Source: Gammaproteobacteria bacterium
GTDB taxonomy: Bacteria; Pseudomonadota; Gammaproteobacteria; Arenicellales; Arenicellaceae
Reading direction: 5' to 3'
Length of the DNA stretch: 29,134 nt
Assembly: GCA_030426005.1 (NCBI GenBank)
Contig: JAUHZM010000005.1
Coordinates: forward strand, 1 to 29,134
Shown here: positions 8,001 to 16,688 of the stretch, piece by piece
How positions within the stretch are numbered: position 1 is the stretch's first letter
How the letters are laid out: each line of letters starts with the position of its first letter
The notes under the pieces: generated by a model
The model's input: the letters and a program-made list of their open reading frames with translations, nothing else
Databases searched by the model: none
What the model was told of the DNA's origin: nothing
Made by a program: the position numbers and the translations under genes

Positions 8001-11000
8001 TTGAACCCGGTTAGCGGCGTCGATGCCAATCAGGGTGTTGCCACCAGACACTTGCTGGATACCCGCTGTCGCGAGATCGGCGTCGAAGGTGACATCAGTG
8101 ATGTCGACACCATTTGCACCGGCAGCACGGATATTATTGCCACTAAAGGAGGTGATCGTTACTGTGCCCGTGCCGGATCCGTCGATAGCCAGACCGGCAC
8201 CGTTGCTGCCCCCGGTTAGCGTGTTGTTGTTGATCTGTAATTCAACGTTGGTGGCCGGTTGGGTTGAAGACAAGGCATTACCTGTGCCCGTGTTTGTGAT
8301 GGTATTGCCGTTAACCACTGCAGAACCGTTCATCACAACGGTATCGCCGTTGTTGGTGGTCAGAATTGCGGTCACTGAATCAAGGCTCGAGTCACCGGTG
8401 ATTTGTGACGATGAACCAACATTGGTTTCGAAATTAGCTGGTGCACCGCCAGAGAGTCCGAAGGTGCCAAGATCGATGGTTTGGCCGTCAACCAGTGAAA
8501 TCAGAATTTGGCCATCATCGAGCTCCAGTGAATTGACCAAGCCACCGCTAATATGAGGCGCGCTCGCCTGGTCAATGTCGTCTTGAGTGCCGTTATCATT
8601 GGTGTCCAGCAGTACAATTGCGTCTGCGCCAGAGGTCTCTGCCCCAGCGATGCTGCCAGCATCGGTTTGGGACGCGCCGGTGCCCGCACCGGTGGCATCG
8701 ACGTAGTACACATCCGGACCAGCTAATGCCGAAGTATCACCAATCAGATTTACGTCATTAAAGTCGTAAGTGCCATTGGTAGGCAGACCTGACCCGTCAT
8801 GACTGATGGGCGTCGTGGCATTAATCTCAGACTGGATACCATCTGGGTTGGTATTGGAACCATCGCCAAAGGTGAAGTCCAAATTGGTGTTGGATGAGAA
8901 CAAGACGCCAGCGTTGGTGCCTGCGATCGTCGCGTTGTCACCACCGTTGGTATTGGTGTCACCAATTTGAACAACACCAGTACCCGTAGTGTTGACCAAG
9001 CTGATGCCAGTGGTACCAGTGGCGGTGCTGGAAGTAATATCAAAGTCACTCGCAGACAGGTTGCCGTTAACCGTAGCACCACTCATATCTAAGCCAGTGG
9101 CATTGTTATCGCTGATTGTCAGGTCAACGTCGCCTAGGTTGATCGTCGATGTGTTGGTGCCCTGGATGCGTATCGCGGCCATGTCCGCACCACTCGCGGT
9201 TAGCTGCGTGGTGTTGAATGTGCCGCCGCCCAAGCCACTGAGCGCGATCCCATTGTTGGTCGAATTGGAAGAAGTGACGGAGTCCAGATTGAAACCGCTA
9301 CCACCAAAGCTCACATTGGTGAGGTCTATCGCGGCGCCATTAACGGTGTCGATGGTGCCGCCCTGTGTGTTTAGTTCGAGGTCAGCCGGTGCGAGTGCGC
9401 TGTTATGCACTAATAATCCCGTGCCGCCGTCGGTAAAAATATCCAGATCACCGAAGTTAATGGTCTCGAAGAAACCTGGGGCGCCTGGGAAAGTATTCAC
9501 ATTCGTAAGCGACAACCCGGGCCCTGAGACACGATTGCTGCTGGAACCGATGACCAAATCCGGGGACCCGAAGGTACCAACATTGAATTGCCCAAGGCTG
9601 GCATTCTCTATGATGATGCCACCTGACGCGGCGTCGGTTACCACGGTCGGTCCCGTCGCAAGCGTGCTGGCGTCACCAACAAAGCTGACCAAAGTACGCT
9701 GCCCGACGCCAGTGCCAGCCCCGACGATGCGAACCGCAGCATCGTTGTCAGAGCTAAAACTATTTCCGCCCCAGCGAACTTCTGATGAGTTACGAACTTC
9801 AAGTGCTTCACCAGCACTGCCATGCACCGTAGAGTTGTAAATGTTTAGATTAGAGATATTGTTGGCGGTGCTGCGGTAGCCGTGATCCCCATCTGAATTG
9901 GCTGCAGCATTGATAGTCATATCACGCAGAGATATAAACGTACTGCTGAGTGAATCGACTAGAATACCGTCAGAACCCGCGATAAGCCCCTCGATTGTGC
10001 CACCGGAGATGTTGAGATTGGATCGCGATGAGTTAAAGAACACGCCGTGTCCGGCAACGTCATTTTTATCAATTGACAAACTGTCGAAGCTGGTGCGGAT
10101 ATTATCGCCACGCAGTTGCACGGCATTGGCTGTTGATCCTAGGGCATTACCAATCACGCTACTACCAAAATTAACCTGAGCTTGGCCCAAGCCCGCTTCG
10201 ATCACCGTGTCCACAATTGAGATGCCAGATCCCGTATAGCGATCAATATTGACATCGCCAAACGTCATGATGGGGCTCGTTGCTAAAGTGGCGCCGTTGG
10301 CATTTACGTCGGTAATTGATATGCCGTGGCCGCTGATGTTATCGCCAGCGCCCTGACCAATATTGACATTACCAAAGGTGAGGTCAATATCCGCCACATT
10401 AACGTTGCTCAGGCTGATGCCGTCACCACCGACAGTGCCGCCAATATTTACATCGCCAAAGGTCACATCGTTGACGATATTGTTGATGTCGATTGCCGAT
10501 GCGGTAGCCCCATTGATATTGGTGGTGCCTGATACGGACAAGGTGCCAGCATGATTATCGATGTCGATACCGCCACCCGTGAGATCAATACTACCGACCG
10601 TGATGTCACCGCCACCTGATGTGTTTATGACGATTCCGTCGGTGCCGCCTAGATTGGTACCGGTGATTGAATCCAGCGCGAGGTTAGTAACAGAGCCAGC
10701 GCCAGTAATTGACAAGGCCGTGCCGGATTCGGTGGTGATCGATTCATCCGCCACATTGCTAACATTCACTGTACCACCGTTGTTGATGCGAAGACCGATG
10801 CCACTAGTGGTGTCGATGTTCAAGCCAGCATTAAAGTTGGTGGTGCTGGTGTTATTGACGATACGCACGGCGTTGGCGGTAGACGTGTTGGCAGTCACTT
10901 GGCCACCAAACGTAACGGTGCCGCCCGTGTTATTGCTGATATTGACGGCAGAGGCTGCGTTATTTTGAGTGATGGTGCCGTTGTAATTTACATTCGCGGC

Positions 11001-14000
11001 ACTGTTGTTCACGTTAAACGCCACACCACTGGGGTTGGTGATCGAGCTATTCGCACCAAACGTAAATGTGCCGCCAGAACCGTTAACAATATCGATGCCG
11101 GCGTCCCCCCCATTGAACACATTGGTACCATTAAAGGTGTAGGTGCCGTCCGCATTATTGAACTGAAAGCCAGAGCCATTGGTGGTGTTAAAGTTGGTAT
11201 TGGAATCAGCGATGATCGACCCGCTGTGTCCGTTGGTAACGGTCAAAGTCGGATCTGTGGTGTTATTGGTAAAGGTCGTATTGGTGAGATTGATATCGGC
11301 ATTACCACCATTCACCAATAAGGTAGTCAGGCTGGCGTTGACGATATTGTGCGTGCCGGTTTGATTGATAAAGCGACCATTGGCAATATCTGCGAAGGTG
11401 AGCCCACTGGTGATTGAAACAGCACCTGTGTTGTTCAAATCAAAAGCCAAGCCGCCTACGTTTTCTGTGTCAACATCTGAAATGGTAACTGTGCCAGTCG
11501 TGTTGGTGATCGCAATCCCGTCGCCCGCGACGTTGGCTATGTCTGTCGCACCAGACGTGCCTAGAATCTGAACCTCGGTTGCAGCGCCACCACCGATTAC
11601 ATTGATGCCGTTACCTGCAGCACCGTCAATGCTGCTGCCTTGTTGAAACTGGAGTGTGCCGTCGAGATTTGCAATGCGCACGCCGTCGCCACCAGCATTG
11701 CTGATGTCGACGTTACTCAAGTTGATCTGACCCGACGAGTTGTTAGATCGAATCGCGTGCGTCGATGTGTTGGCAATGTTCGCGCTGGCGAGCGTGATAT
11801 TGGCGTCATTATTATTGAGACGGATACCTAAGTTGCCAGCCGTTGTGGCGGTAATGCTCCCCGCTGCATCAAATAGAACGTTCGAGCTGCCGTTGCCAAA
11901 GTCGGTTACATCAACTACTAGTCCGGTGCCAGTTTGTGTGACATCACTGCCCAGGAAGTTGATATTGCCAAAACCGCCATTAATGTCCACGGTTGGCGCG
12001 GTTGCATTCGTTGCGACACTGCCATTGATAAAGCTGACATTACCGCCGTCCAGATCTTGGATGCTTACTCCGATACCGGTTGGGTTGGTGATGTCCATGT
12101 TCTGAATTGTGAAATCACCTGCTGAGCCGTTCACAATATCGAGCGCGGCATTTCCACCATTTAACGTAGTGCTTCCGTTCAGCGCATACGTGCCGTCGGC
12201 GTTGTTAAACAAGACACCATTGCCGTTCGTTGCGTTGATGGTGCCATTGATTGTAATAGTGCCACCACTGTGATCCACAACGCGCAAGGCGTTAAAGGCA
12301 TTGCCTTGTTCAATCTGGCTATCCGCCCCGAGCGTCACCGTCGCGGTGCCACTGTTAATATTAAGGGCATGACCATTTGGATTTAAGATGTCGAGATCGG
12401 TCCAGGTGAAGGTCCCGTCTGAGCCATTGATAATATCGACTGCAGCGTCACCACCGTTCAAGGTGTTATTGCCGCCAAAGTTATACACGCCGTCGGCATT
12501 GTTAAACCGCAGCCCTACGCCATCAGTAGCGGTAATGTCACCCATAAAGGTTAAGGTGCCAGTACTGTGATCCACCACACGCACCGCTGCGGCGTTATTG
12601 GACTGCGTGATCGAGCTGTCGGCGCCGAAGGTCACATTGGCGGTACCATCATTTATGTTTAAGGCAACGCCGGTGGGGTCAATGATATCGGTGTCGAGAA
12701 AGGTGAAGTCGCCATCTGATGAATTCAGGATATCAATGCCAGCGTTACCACCGTTGAGCGTGGTCGTTCCGCCGAAAGTATAGCTACCATCTGCGTTTTC
12801 GAACTGCAGTCCGCTGCCATTGGTTGCATTAATGGTGCCATTAAAGATAAAGGTACTGTTGTCGCCCGCTGCATTGACACCGACTGCGACAGCCGCGAGG
12901 TTAAGCGACTGATTGATTGAGCTGTCTTCGCCAAAGAATATTGTGCCGGTATTTTCAAATATATCGATCGCACCATCGGCTGAACCATCTGGATCGAGTG
13001 TACCGTCAATGTCGGTTAGGTGTGTGTTGGTGAAGGCATAGTCGCCACTGGAATTGTTAATAAAGACACCGTCGATGCCACTTAATTCTGTGTCGGCCAC
13101 CACGGACAAGTTGCCGGCGCTACCGTGCACATAGATGCCTAGGTTGGTGTCGACTAAGGCATCTGCTGCTTCGCTATCGAAAACAATGTTGCTGCCCGCC
13201 AGCGTTGAGTCGAGTTCGATCATCTCAAACCCGTCAGCATCAGTGTGGTCAATTGTGCCGGAATAGCGAACATCGGAATCGCCACCTTGAACCAGGAATG
13301 CCACTTCGCCGCTGCCTTGCAGGCTTGAGTCAGCATCGAAGACAAGCGTCCCAGAGTTGTCGGTAAGTTGAATACCATTTCCCGCTGACTCGTCGATGTC
13401 CAAATTCGTGAATGCCATGGTGGCGTCGGTGCCGAGATCTGACACACGTAAACCTCCTGTGCCGCTGTTCGAGACCGAGGTATTCACAAACTCGGTGCTT
13501 GAATTGGCACCTAAGCCTGAGAGCGTAATACCGGCATCGCCGCTGTCGGCAATTGTGAGGTTCGTGAAGCTCAGGGCTGCATTCGTGGCGCTGCCAGCTG
13601 GATCGTCAATATCCAGGCCGTCATCGCCAACACCGGTAATGTCGATATTGTTTGCTACGATTTGCGTGTCAGGAACCAGGTTCTGAATATCGATACCGTC
13701 GTCTCCAGCATCCGATATAACGATGTCGCTAAGGGTAATTGTGCCGCCGAGCTGACCGCCGTTGTCACCTAGGCTAATCGCATCACCACCAGCGTTAGCG
13801 ATACTGACATTGGTAATCGTGATATCGGAATGCGATCCACCGGCCGCAGTCGAGATGCTGCCGCCATCTATAGACAGATTGGTGACCAGAACATTCTGTG
13901 AATTAATGTTTACACCACCATTGGTGATAATTGGCGTTTCGGTGCCGTCGTTGGCGTCTGGAAGAACAATCGTGCCCTGATCGGTCGTAATGCTGGTGTC

Positions 14001-15443
14001 AATGCCACCGCCTTGGCCGATCAGCATTTGGTTGTCGGTGATCTCTACTGATTCGCCATCAAAGTTACTGTCCGCATGAACTAGAATGATGTCGTTATTG
14101 TCAGACGCTTGAGTGTTGTTAGTTGAAGTAAGCGTGGTATTAGGATTCTCGAAGGTGCCTTGGTCGGTACCGGTAGAGTTACTGTCCACATGGGTAAATG
14201 TGATGGCCTGGCCGTCGTTGGTGTAAGCCACTTCTGAATTTTCACGTGTTACTACTTCGCTATCGCGAGATGTGACCACGACGTCAACATCGACCTCTTC
14301 AACAACGTCGATTTCAACTTTACTCTGACGCTTGGCAACATTTTCTTCGAATTCGGATTCAGCCGTTTTGACATTGACATCACGCAACACTTCTTCGCCA
14401 AGTCGTTCAGATAATGGGCGATTACGAAATCGTTGCAGGTCGTCTTTGCGTGCCAGAAATGGGTTTTTGCCATCGAATAAACGGCTGAAACTGAAGGGCA
14501 TGTTGATACGTGCACCGATGTAGTAGTCGGTGTCATGTAGTTCTTCGTCTTCAAAAATCTCGGCATCAAATGTGAGGTAGTCGCCCGCGCGTACTTCGAG
14601 CCGCCCCTTAGCGCCTTTGATTTCACTGTCGAAAGGCCCTTCAAAGTCGTAGTAGCCGCCAAAAATACGTACTTCAGGCAAAGTGTCTTTGAGTGGCAGC
14701 TTATAGCCGAGTTCGAGATCGTACCCTTCCAGTCCGCCTTCACGCATTTCGAACAGGAGATCAGTGAAGGTTTTTGTTGTCGTCGTGGTCGTGGTGGTGG
14801 TTTTGGTATCGGTTGTGGTTGTGCGGTATCGATCTCGAGTGGTTGAGTTTGTTTGATTGATCAGATTGTTACCCTGGTAGACGTCACTCGACGTAGTGGA
14901 GGTCCGGCTACTTAAGAGGCGGCGTTCGATCTCACGCATCTCTTCGATCTGCTTTTGAATCTCCACGAACTCAGAGTATGTATCGATGTCCGCTGTGGCT
15001 GCAATCACGACATCTGAGCCTGGGTTGTAGTAGTTCGCTCGGAAGTCAAAGTTATTGGTCAATAATTCGAGCCCCAAACCCCATTGATCAAAACTGTTGT
15101 CATATCGTGTACGGCTCCGGTCGGCATAGAAGTTCGCGCCTAGAATGGCGCGATCACCAAATAATTTGCGATATCCGATCCCAAAGTTTCCTTCGCTCTC
15201 GCCTTCATCTTTTAAAGCCAGGCGTGGATTCAAAAATAAGACGCTGTCTTCAGACGCAGAGATGGGTGCGAAGATGCTGAGGTAAGCCTCAGCCATGTCG
15301 CTACTGAGTCGACCGCCGACCGTGGCAGATCCGTGCTCTGTTTGGCCCCAGGCCGGTGCGACCACAAGAGATGCAGAGAGTAAGACAATTCGAGATGATT
15401 TAAACGAACGACGCAAAGTAGTGAACAGAATCGGAGTGTTCAT
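5037..15443 (-). CDS. Giant inverse autotransporter adhesin with beta-helix repeat passenger (3468 aa)
   Basis: The signal peptide is at about 1-34 (hydrophobic RIVLLSASLVVAPAWG). Residues about 40-335 match the inverse autotransporter barrel of intimin/invasin (GGRLSSDMAEAYLSIFAP, NPRLALKDEGESEGNFGIG, GANFYADRSR, WGLGLELL, FGGYYDFEGPF, ARINMPFSF). The barrel is interrupted at about 155-235 by a charged helix and a poly-Thr run. From about 405 to the end the protein is Asn/Thr/Gly/Ser/Asp-rich with right-handed beta-helix type repeats (NADG-x-Y-x-F, DIVNGS, GNGI-like turns). No bacterial Ig-like or lectin domain of classical intimins is visible, nor a LysM. The only cysteines I found are Cys3393 and Cys3467. 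By family knowledge the barrel sits in the outer membrane and the passenger is displayed on the surface, probably for adhesion. The gene is monocistronic or leads into the collar unit. The start is the first ATG before the signal peptide. Confidence 0.9.
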   Translation of the reverse strand: MNTPILFTTLRRSFKSSRIVLLSASLVVAPAWGQTEHGSATVGGRLSSDMAEAYLSIFAPISASEDSVLFLNPRLALKDEGESEGNFGIGYRKLFGDRAILGANFYADRSRTRYDNSFDQWGLGLELLTNNFDFRANYYNPGSDVVIAATADIDTYSEFVEIQKQIEEMREIERRLLSSRTSTTSSDVYQGNNLINQTNSTTRDRYRTTTTDTKTTTTTTTTTKTFTDLLFEMREGGLEGYDLELGYKLPLKDTLPEVRIFGGYYDFEGPFDSEIKGAKGRLEVRAGDYLTFDAEIFEDEELHDTDYYIGARINMPFSFSRLFDGKNPFLARKDDLQRFRNRPLSERLGEEVLRDVNVKTAESEFEENVAKRQSKVEIDVVEEVDVDVVVTSRDSEVVTRENSEVAYTNDGQAITFTHVDSNSTGTDQGTFENPNTTLTSTNNTQASDNNDIILVHADSNFDGESVEITDNQMLIGQGGGIDTSITTDQGTIVLPDANDGTETPIITNGGVNINSQNVLVTNLSIDGGSISTAAGGSHSDITITNVSIANAGGDAISLGDNGGQLGGTITLSDIVISDAGDDGIDIQNLVPDTQIVANNIDITGVGDDGLDIDDPAGSATNAALSFTNLTIADSGDAGITLSGLGANSSTEFVNTSVSNSGTGGLRVSDLGTDATMAFTNLDIDESAGNGIQLTDNSGTLVFDADSSLQGSGEVAFLVQGGDSDVRYSGTIDHTDADGFEMIELDSTLAGSNIVFDSEAADALVDTNLGIYVHGSAGNLSVVADTELSGIDGVFINNSSGDYAFTNTHLTDIDGTLDPDGSADGAIDIFENTGTIFFGEDSSINQSLNLAAVAVGVNAAGDNSTFIFNGTINATNGSGLQFENADGSYTFGGTTTLNGGNAGIDILNSSDGDFTFLDTDIIDPTGVALNINDGTANVTFGADSSITQSNNAAAVRVVDHSTGTLTFMGDITATDGVGLRFNNADGVYNFGGNNTLNGGDAAVDIINGSDGTFTWTDLDILNPNGHALNINSGTATVTLGADSQIEQGNAFNALRVVDHSGGTITINGTINATNGNGVLFNNADGTYALNGSTTLNGGNAALDIVNGSAGDFTIQNMDITNPTGIGVSIQDLDGGNVSFINGSVATNATAPTVDINGGFGNINFLGSDVTQTGTGLVVDVTDFGNGSSNVLFDAAGSITATTAGNLGIRLNNNDANITLASANIANTSTHAIRSNNSSGQINLSNVDISNAGGDGVRIANLDGTLQFQQGSSIDGAAGNGINVIGGGAATEVQILGTSGATDIANVAGDGIAITNTTGTVTISDVDTENVGGLAFDLNNTGAVSITSGLTFADIANGRFINQTGTHNIVNASLTTLLVNGGNADINLTNTTFTNNTTDPTLTVTNGHSGSIIADSNTNFNTTNGSGFQFNNADGTYTFNGTNVFNGGDAGIDIVNGSGGTFTFGANSSITNPSGVAFNVNNSAANVNYNGTITQNNAASAVNISNNTGGTVTFGGQVTANTSTANAVRIVNNTSTTNFNAGLNIDTTSGIGLRINNGGTVNVSNVADESITTESGTALSITGAGSVTNLALDSITGTNLGGTDGIVINTSGGGDITVGSIDLTGGGIDIDNHAGTLSVSGTTNINGATASAIDINNIVNDVTFGDVNIGGTVGGDGISLSNVNVADIDLTFGNVNIGQGAGDNISGHGISITDVNANGATLATSPIMTFGDVNIDRYTGSGISIVDTVIEAGLGQAQVNFGSSVIGNALGSTANAVQLRGDNIRTSFDSLSIDKNDVAGHGVFFNSSRSNLNISGGTIEGLIAGSDGILVDSLSSTFISLRDMTINAAANSDGDHGYRSTANNISNLNIYNSTVHGSAGEALEVRNSSEVRWGGNSFSSDNDAAVRIVGAGTGVGQRTLVSFVGDASTLATGPTVVTDAASGGIIIENASLGQFNVGTFGSPDLVIGSSSNRVSGPGLSLTNVNTFPGAPGFFETINFGDLDIFTDGGTGLLVHNSALAPADLELNTQGGTIDTVNGAAIDLTNVSFGGSGFNLDSVTSSNSTNNGIALSGLGGGTFNTTQLTASGADMAAIRIQGTNTSTINLGDVDLTISDNNATGLDMSGATVNGNLSASDFDITSSTATGTTGISLVNTTGTGVVQIGDTNTNGGDNATIAGTNAGVLFSSNTNLDFTFGDGSNTNPDGIQSEINATTPISHDGSGLPTNGTYDFNDVNLIGDTSALAGPDVYYVDATGAGTGASQTDAGSIAGAETSGADAIVLLDTNDNGTQDDIDQASAPHISGGLVNSLELDDGQILISLVDGQTIDLGTFGLSGGAPANFETNVGSSSQITGDSSLDSVTAILTTNNGDTVVMNGSAVVNGNTITNTGTGNALSSTQPATNVELQINNNTLTGGSNGAGLAIDGSGTGTVTITSFSGNNIRAAGANGVDITDVTFDADLATAGIQQVSGGNTLIGIDAANRVQGDGLRLNNVLGDINFNDLTIFNNNGTGLFVRDAGGKAGTFSIATGGGNVDTTNGTAVDIDPVLANIVLGSVSSTNANGQGSSAANAGGVFLDGVDAQGGAGTNAVTINNLAVTNSNDAGINILNSTGTFTFNNTVINNAGSAGGGVDLDLGSGDTATVSFNGLDIDTNSGTGFDANGTAGSLLTLTTTGTNSINTATGQILNLNDVTLGNNVTFTNLTSSGSVANGNAIFLNLVVGNTLNGGNVTVAGTSNGDGIHIANSSTNTTFTSLDIDSVSANGIQLTAAADAGNTGSFTVSGLTDINGTGAGQSAIDISNQAGAVSFANVNINNRGGAGIAINGFNDGSQDIDFGTVTINNQTSSNTSAIAIDNINGAGSTVDITSVAINGNGAGGAGIALSNNDGATININGGAIQNAGGAALSISSSAGDVTYAGTINNTAGRSVQILNNENGADITLSGAITDTGTGILVNSNNIGGNATINFTGGMTLNTGANDAFTATNGGVINVTGTNQIGNASPVTNRAITITDTLIGTNGVTFQSVNQTGGGSAIVLSNTGSGAFNITGNGVTGGTLASNNNGTGGSITGTTGDAISLNNTGPVTLRQMNIGAAGGLSNIGGSGVRANAVNGLIVANTNFRNVGNQASPDEAAIFITAPSTSSNVTLANNLFNRSFDDHVRIENQGNVLGTISVTQNNFDDNTASGVGNDALLYIGDNGSNTTLNVTGNRFHQSNGDHIQVGLNGSASATVNIGGPNAADGNTMTANLNTVLGSGITLSSGASGGGFSGTLNYLIQNNSINNANAAAINVNLSATSTAGALYTGSILNNLIGTAGNAESAGFGITLTGNGSGTLEAIVNNNTIHEHEGDFALTIQARDGNNTVAVSAANNTFRNTTNTLGFGVIGVSAGATATDAVTVCVDLQNNDFAGQAPSGGGGADFFIREGTGTNTLILPGYAGGATDNAAVTAFVQGQNTGTPTGFVSSGDGITGTACP

Positions 15444-15499
15444 AGCGGTTTTTCCCTTAGTGACGAGTTAGTGCGACATGTTGTTGTGCAGTCAACCTT

Positions 15500-15527
15500 C
15501 TTATTTCTGAAGGTCTTATTATGTCAA
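15500..15527 (-). promoter_or_regulatory. Candidate sigma-70 promoter of the giant adhesin gene
   Basis: On the minus strand TTGACA (15527-15522, a perfect -35) is followed after 16 bp by AATAAG (15505-15500, 4 of 6 to TATAAT). It would give a leader of about 50 nt before the ATG at 15443. The -10 is weak, so this is tentative. Confidence 0.35.
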
Positions 15528-15583
15528 TAAAGCACATTAACCCAAGTTAATGCAAATAATAGAAGCGCACAGTTGTAAAGTCT

Positions 15584-15601
15584 CTAGTACGAAAGGACTA
15601 G
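15584..15601 (+). other. Hairpin resembling the 23S rRNA sarcin-ricin loop
   Basis: The plus strand reads CTAGTACGAAAGGACTAG. It can form a stem CTAGT/ACTAG with an inner C-G pair around a GAAA tetraloop, and it shares the AGTACGA-AGGAC core of the sarcin-ricin loop of large-subunit rRNA. It lies in the 209-bp gap between the tsaD stop and the adhesin start. On the minus strand it could serve as a weak terminator for tsaD. The resemblance may be chance. Confidence 0.25.
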
Positions 15602-15652
15602 AATTCACCAAATAGTAGGGAATGTAGACGGAGGGACAGCCGACTTTGAGGG

Positions 15653-16672
15653 TTAAACGGGGGGGAGGTCTTCCAACGACCAACGCGGTTTCACCTCAAA
15701 GCCAAATTCGGTGCGCGCCTGGTGCAGTCGCTTGCAGCCAGCCAGTGCGATCATGGCACCATTATCTGTGCAAAACTCAAGGCGCGGAAAGAATACCTCC
15801 GCACCGCGACCTCCGGTCATGTTCTGGAGTTGGTCGCGAAGATGTAAATTAGCACCTACCCCGCCAGCGACGACGAGTCGATCAGTGGCGGTGTGCTTCA
15901 GCGCGCGTTCGCATTTGATAACCAAGGTTTCGACCGCAGCGGCCTGAAATGCACAGGCGATATCTGCCACAGTTTGTTCGTCAAGATCGTTCTTTTGTGT
16001 GGCTTGAAGCGCTGCCGTTTTTAATCCACTGTAGCTGAAATCCATTCCTGGTCGATCGACCATTGGGCGTGGGAAATTAAATCGTGAGCTGTCGCCATCT
16101 TCTGCGACGCGTGCAATGGCGGGGCCACCTGGGTATCCTAACCCCAGCAGCTTGGCAGTTTTATCGAACGCTTCCCCAACGGCATCATCCAGAGTTTGCC
16201 CCAGTATGCTGTACTCACCGATGCCTTTGACGTGGGCCAGCAACGTATGCCCGCCAGAGACCAAAAGAGCGACAAACGGAAATGCGGGTACACGCTCCTC
16301 GAGCATCGGCGCCAGCAGATGACCTTCCATGTGGTGCACGCCGATTGTGGGCACATTCCAAGCATAGGCAAGCCCTTTAGCAACGGCTGAACCAGCCAGC
16401 AAGGCACCGGCTAAACCTGGCCCACATGTATAGGCAACACCATCTATAGATGAAGAGTCGCAGCCGGATTTCTCGAGAACAGCGTCAACTAATGGAATAA
16501 CCTTGCGGATGTGATCGCGCGCAGCTAGCTCGGGCACCACTCCACCGTACTCTTGATGCGTTTTGATCTGGGAATACAAAACGTGCCCGAGTAAACCTTC
16601 GGCGTCGTCAAAGATCGCAACGCCAGTGTCGTCGCAAGAGGTTTCGATTCCGAGTACTCTATGGTTCGGCAT
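15653..16672 (-). CDS. tsaD: tRNA N6-adenosine threonylcarbamoyltransferase TsaD
   Basis: The 339-aa protein matches TsaD (YgjD/Kae1/Gcp family) over its whole usual length. TsaD moves the threonylcarbamoyl group onto N6 of A37 in tRNAs that read ANN codons, working with TsaB and TsaE. Visible are the N-terminal GIETSCDDTG nucleotide-fold motif (9-18), EYGGVVPELAARDH, YTCGPGLAGALLAG, the metal-binding HHMEGH (His114 and His118), VSGGHT, VAGGVGANLHLR, and the C-terminal CTDNGAMIA with the third metal ligand. It begins 16 bp after the ELWxxDGT gene upstream, with no clear ribosome-binding site, so it probably depends on translation or transcription from that gene. In E. coli the gene is divergent from rpsU; here two extra genes lie between them. 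Confidence 0.97.
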   Translation of the reverse strand: MPNHRVLGIETSCDDTGVAIFDDAEGLLGHVLYSQIKTHQEYGGVVPELAARDHIRKVIPLVDAVLEKSGCDSSSIDGVAYTCGPGLAGALLAGSAVAKGLAYAWNVPTIGVHHMEGHLLAPMLEERVPAFPFVALLVSGGHTLLAHVKGIGEYSILGQTLDDAVGEAFDKTAKLLGLGYPGGPAIARVAEDGDSSRFNFPRPMVDRPGMDFSYSGLKTAALQATQKNDLDEQTVADIACAFQAAAVETLVIKCERALKHTATDRLVVAGGVGANLHLRDQLQNMTGGRGAEVFFPRLEFCTDNGAMIALAGCKRLHQARTEFGFEVKPRWSLEDLPPV

Positions 16673-16688
16673 AATAATCAGTCTAAAG

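Noticed and set aside
6004..12783. Many long open frames on the plus strand opposite the giant adhesin, such as 7237-8004 and 8989-9840.
   Set aside because: They are Val/Pro/Leu/Thr-rich complements of the Asn/Thr/Gly repeats, lack ribosome-binding sites and family motifs, and lie wholly within a well-supported gene.
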